The notes beneath the pieces were generated by a model. It saw only the letters and a list, made by a program, of their open reading frames with translations. It did no database searches and was not told the DNA's origin. The position numbers and the translations under genes were made by a program. 64,000 bases of DNA, taken from positions 21,155,950 through 21,219,949 of the forward strand of contig NC_090177.1 of assembly GCF_024679245.1 (NCBI RefSeq). Direction: 5' to 3'. Shown here piece after piece: positions 45,480 to 64,000 of the stretch; the stretch's first letter is position 1; each line of letters opens with the position of its first letter. This DNA comes from Pseudorasbora parva. Lineage: Eukaryota; Chordata; Actinopteri; Cypriniformes; Gobionidae.

Positions 45480-47870
45480 TGGTTACTAATGTAACCTTAG
45501 TTCCCTGAGATAACAGGAATGAGTCAGTTGCTGATGCTTATGGGGGAAAACAAAAGCCTGATTGGTTCACATCAAGATGAAAGCTATTTTTAGTCAGAAA
45601 TGTGGAGACTGCATAGAATCGTGTGTCGGGGCAGTAGTATGGCAAGCTATGCAATGCTTGTTTCCCGTTATGTCAGGGAACCGAGATTGCGTTAGTAATT
45701 GAAATATTCCCTTTTAATATGGTTCACTTGCATTGCGTCAGTTTCTGACGTGTATGGGGAACACAATTCAATGCTGATGTGCTACTAGCACAGAATGGAA
45801 GCTCTCCTGCTAGGCCATAGCCCGGGGCTGGGGGTACTTGCTGACAAGTGCCCCAAGGCAGGCTACCAGAAAAAAGGGACTGATAAGGCTCTGATGGTAA
45901 TTGTGCCCCTTAGAAAAAAAATCCAAATGGCAAGAATGCCTAGGCAGACAAAATCTGTGCCTAAAGAGCAGGGATATCTAGGTTATAGAACCTGGCATAG
46001 GGTGATGGCAAGGACCAGCTAGCCGCCAAACATATCAGCAATGATCCAATGGTCCTAGACCAAGCCCAAGGAGGCTATTCCTGTGGTAAAAATGGGCCCT
46101 CAACCCAATAAGGCACTGCAAGTCCAAGGACTTGTATGCTAGTGCAAATTTGCCCACTATCTAGTCGGATAATCTTTGCTTCGTACCTGGGAGCCCCTTC
46201 AAGTGGCCTCTGAAGGACATCAACTCTGTTTGCCTGAACGCCCGTACACACTAAGGCAGGGGTGGGCAATTCCAGTCCTGGAGGGCCACTGTCCTGTAGA
46301 GTTTAATTCCAACCCTAATCAAACACACCTGAACCAGCTAATCAGTTATCTTCAGGATTATTAAAAGGCTACATGCAGGTGAGTTTGATCAGGGTAGGAG
46401 CTAAAATCTGCAGGACAGTGGCCCATTTCCCAACCCTACACTAAGGGCTCAAACTCGGCAAAGTGGGTGCAGCATCTGTTCACCCTCAGTAGAGGGAAGA
46501 GCAGAAAGAGAAATTACTTTGGCTCTAAAAGGTGTGTGAAAAACACCTTTGGCACATACTCATCTGGGCTTAAGGACATCCTTGCTGTCGTTGGGCCCAA
46601 AATTGAGGCAGGAATCATCCATTGATAGAACCTGCAGATCACCAATCAATTGAATCACAGTGCCAGAGCCAACAGAAGGGCAGTTATAAGCGAGAGAGGC
46701 CGAAAGGTGGCTGTTGTGAGCTGCTCAAACAGAGGGCCATGAAGACAATGGATAGGTCCCAGTAAGGGACTGTATTGGGGTGAGTTGGATTTAGCTTCCT
46801 GGCCCCTCTGAGAAATCAGCCCACCAGAAATCTTTCCAAACGACTAGCCAGCTATAGGAGTGTGATGTGCTGCGAATGCGATAGCTCCCGTGATGACCTG
46901 AGGGAGGGAATGCGTAAAGGTGCAGAGAGAGCCACATGTGTGCTAATGCATTCTTTCCTCTAGAGAAGAATATTGGGTAGTGGGTGTTCTCTTTCAAAAT
47001 ACCAACAGCAAACACAACACCTCCAACAGCCGGAACTGAACAGGTGTCAGAGGAGAACATACTGGCGCTCTGGGGGCGGTCTGGCCTCGGCCAAACTTAG
47101 CTTCCTCCTCCTTTTATCTCAGATATCAGGGGAGCTTGGGTGGCTCAGAATCCTGCTCTCGCTTAGGGTGGGATCCCTGGTGCCTGGGAAATGGGTAGCG
47201 CTTCTTCACCTTGGGTTCAGCTTTTTGGTAGGGCTGAGCAGGTGCGGGATCTAGCTTGGTGCACTGCTGAGTCAACAACAACTTAGAGCGACTCCAAGGA
47301 ACAGCGGAACTTGCGGTCTCTGGCAGGAAGTTTCGTATCGCTTGTCTTATCTCCTGCGCCACTGTGAAACGCTTAAAAAAAAACAATCCACTGTGGAACT
47401 AAATAAGCCCATGGGAGAGACAGGAAGTCTAAAGGGGCTGTCTTTTCAGCAACCTTGATCTCAGTTAAGGCGCTTAAGGACCACCAAATTGGCCATGGCA
47501 ATCACACTGCGCAGCTCTTGAAAGGCTGCCGGGTCAGGACCACTCTCGTCCATGGCACGGAGAAGCTTGTCCTGATAATCTTGGAGGACCTCCATAGTGT
47601 GAAGCCATGCTTTTACAGCAAAGCCACAGAGGAGAAGCACTGACTCCGCTGCGAGCTATGAGTTGCGAGGCTCTGTTAATCTGCTGCAGGTAACTTGCTT
47701 CTACGGTCAGCGAGGAGATGATCTTCATGCTGAAGGAGAAAAATTCAGAATAAAAAAGACTTTCAGCGCAACTTAAACGAGCAGTCTGCCCCACCTGTTT
47801 TGGCAAGCTAAAAAAAAAGCCATTTTTCTCTGCAGGTGCACAGATGTGAACCAATCAAGTTCCAGTATTC
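45480..47870. other. Region between senp1 and rbms2, old dispersed repeats
   Basis: TAATGTAACCTTAGTTCCCT (near 45488) returns inverted near 45670-45695 with mismatches (GGGAACCGAGATTGCGTTAG), marking an old repeat. The rest up to about 47870 has moderately long frames on both strands without recognisable domains or splice pattern. I consider it decayed mobile DNA, but cannot name the family. Confidence 0.35.
46257..46440. mobile_element. Diverged copy of the 44986 palindromic MITE
   Basis: Both arms are present (AGTCCTGGAGGGCCACTGTC and the inverse AGGACAGTGGCCCA) but are less complementary than in the 44986 copy. Confidence 0.75.
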
Positions 47871-49457
47871 TGAGAAAAATGTATTTCCTCCCCGAAACTG
47901 TGTGAGTTAACCATATCAAAAGAGATCAGATCTTTTCTTTCCTATTGTGATGTCTATCCGCACATTCAAGATACAAGTTCACACCTGCTCTTGTGTTAAA
48001 AATGGATATGCTTTTATGCTAATATATTCAGATTTAAAGTATTAAGTTGGATTTCATACATCACTGAACTAGTGCCATGGTCAGATAATTTAAATGTACA
48101 TTTCAACATCTTAGATTTATATGCACACACAGAGCAAAACAAGAAGGAAACAAACTGAGGGCATGATCCACTAATAAGGGAAAAACTCTTGGATTTCATT
48201 ATATTGCCATTTTTATAGCTCAGGGGACACAGCCCAAAGAACAACCTCCTCACTCGCCAAGGCAAGAAAAATAAATTTACAGGCCTACATTACAGCGTTG
48301 GTGGAGCACTCCTTACAATGCTTTAAAAAAAAAAAGACAACCCATATGTATGAAGAAGCAAGACAGAACCATTGACATGAAAACAAAGCCATAAAAAGTT
48401 TATCATCCAAATAGCTTCTCTTTGAAATTTCCTTTAAAAAAATGTTCTTCAAATACAAAAATAAATCTCAACATTTAAACAAAGCATAACCTAACTTACA
48501 AGATAAAGCAGCATTTTGGAAGAAAAAACTGTTTTTTTGTGAGGGGATATGAGGTCTTGGTTTCAGAATTCAGTCTTGTATCACTGGATACAAACTTGCT
48601 TGAAACAGTGCATTTAAAACACTCTTCGATATAGCACATTTCTCTGTAAATCTATTAAAACAACTTAGCTGCTGGTTTCAGCAGGTTCCTCTGGATTTCC
48701 TTAAATCAATATTCAAGAAAAATGAAGCAAGATCTTTGCAAAAACATTTTTTTTTATGTACAAAATTCTTCCTTTTGCAGCAGACAGTTCAAAAGCAGTC
48801 AACAAAATCTTTGAAGAATTTTACAAAAAGATAAAAACAAATTAAAATGACACGTGGTGCTGTAACATCGTTGTTGTTTCATTCTGGCTTTGCAGAATGT
48901 TTTAGAAAATAAAGTTGCAGAAAAATATTTCTCAAAGTGTGTTGGAGTGTGTGTGCATGTACGTGAGTCTTTGTGTTTAAAAAAAAAGCTTACTTTGCTT
49001 TTTATGACATCTTGTAGTCATAGCTTTCTCCACCCAAGTCTTTCACTTACTAAAAGAGGTTTAGCTTCATTATCGGTTGGTCTTCTCCAAGAAAAAAAAA
49101 GTCGCAAAATTTCTTCAATTGGAAAGAGACACGGTTCTCAGTTCCTTTTCACAATGTCCATTTCTTTTCATGTCAAGAGAGGTCTTTCCGTATCCAAAGT
49201 CCTCCATCATTCCTATGAATGTACTAAAAGGCGAGAAAGAATGATCATACAGTCAGAATAGAAGCTTATAAAAAGACAAAACATCTACTCATTACTCATC
49301 CATCTAGATTAGAAGAATTGATTTTTATATTTTTTCCCGATACAATGGATATGCCAATGTTATTAACAAATGATCTTGTGGATAAACATTGTTTTCACTC
49401 TCTTTGCATTACAGACCACAGCATTTCCAAAGCAACAGGAAGTAGCCCACCTCCTCT
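47871..49457 (-). other. Probable rbms2 3' UTR and flank
   Basis: This lies downstream of the rbms2 stop codon. I saw no clear minus-strand AATAAA, so the transcript end is not located. The sequence is A/T-rich with short homopolymers and no coding potential. Confidence 0.35.
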
Positions 49458-63820
<14,363 letters not shown>

Positions 63821-64000
63821 CTGTGCATTACAAAACAAGAACAAAAAGTAACATTTGGTTTAGATGAACAGATTTTTAACATCTTGCTTTTAATAAATAC
63901 AATCAAACTTAGAAGACTTGCTGATGTGCGTCTGAAATTTTATAGGGTCAAACACAGTTTGGAAGAGCCAGTGTAATCTAAGCCGGAAACAGCCGAGCAG

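Overview
The window is nuclear DNA of a teleost fish, most probably a cyprinid. The evidence is compact intron-containing vertebrate genes, very long CA/TA microsatellites, and palindromic TTAA-flanked, hairpin and Tc1-type elements of kinds common in carp and zebrafish relatives. The species cannot be fixed from sequence alone.

Layout. Positions 1-21,500 hold no recognisable host gene and are packed with repeats. They include a decayed Tc1/mariner element (780-2223), a TIR element with an internal hairpin (6272-7589), and an intact, very young BEL/Pao LTR retrotransposon on the minus strand (8198-15944). The BEL element has two 954-bp LTRs differing at one base, a tRNA-Tyr primer binding site, a 1909-aa Gag-Pol ORF and a 5-bp target duplication. 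It sits inside an older ~600-bp DNA element, and a second copy of that element at 23681-24142 preserves the empty site.

Four host genes follow. fitm2 (plus, 21652-22639, 2 exons, 250 aa) encodes an ER lipid-droplet/acyl-CoA diphosphatase protein. faim2 (plus, 27403-30526, 12 coding exons, 279 aa) encodes a Lifeguard/TMBIM anti-apoptotic membrane protein. senp1 (plus, 32432-43699, 18 coding exons, 737 aa) encodes a SUMO protease with intact His/Asp/Cys and one GC-AG intron. An rbms2-like RNA-binding protein gene (minus, 49458-63820, eleven 3' exons) converges on senp1, and its 5' end lies beyond the right edge. FAIM2, SENP1 and RBMS2 all lie on human 12q13, so this looks like a conserved block; the genes share neighbourhood, not a pathway.

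The senp1 and rbms2 introns carry nested insertions with exact target duplications. These are a TIR element inside a TTAA element (34783-36112), a Harbinger-like element inside Tc1 (37714-40428), and a THAP-bearing Kolobok-like element inside another Tc1 (50228-52968). Several long inverted-repeat elements are also present. I found no CRISPR, operon or prokaryote-type system. The most interesting material is the young BEL insertion with its internal empty-site control, the NRF1-like palindromes spread over mobile DNA, a perfect 32-bp hairpin, the THAP-carrying TTAA elements and the GC-AG intron of senp1.
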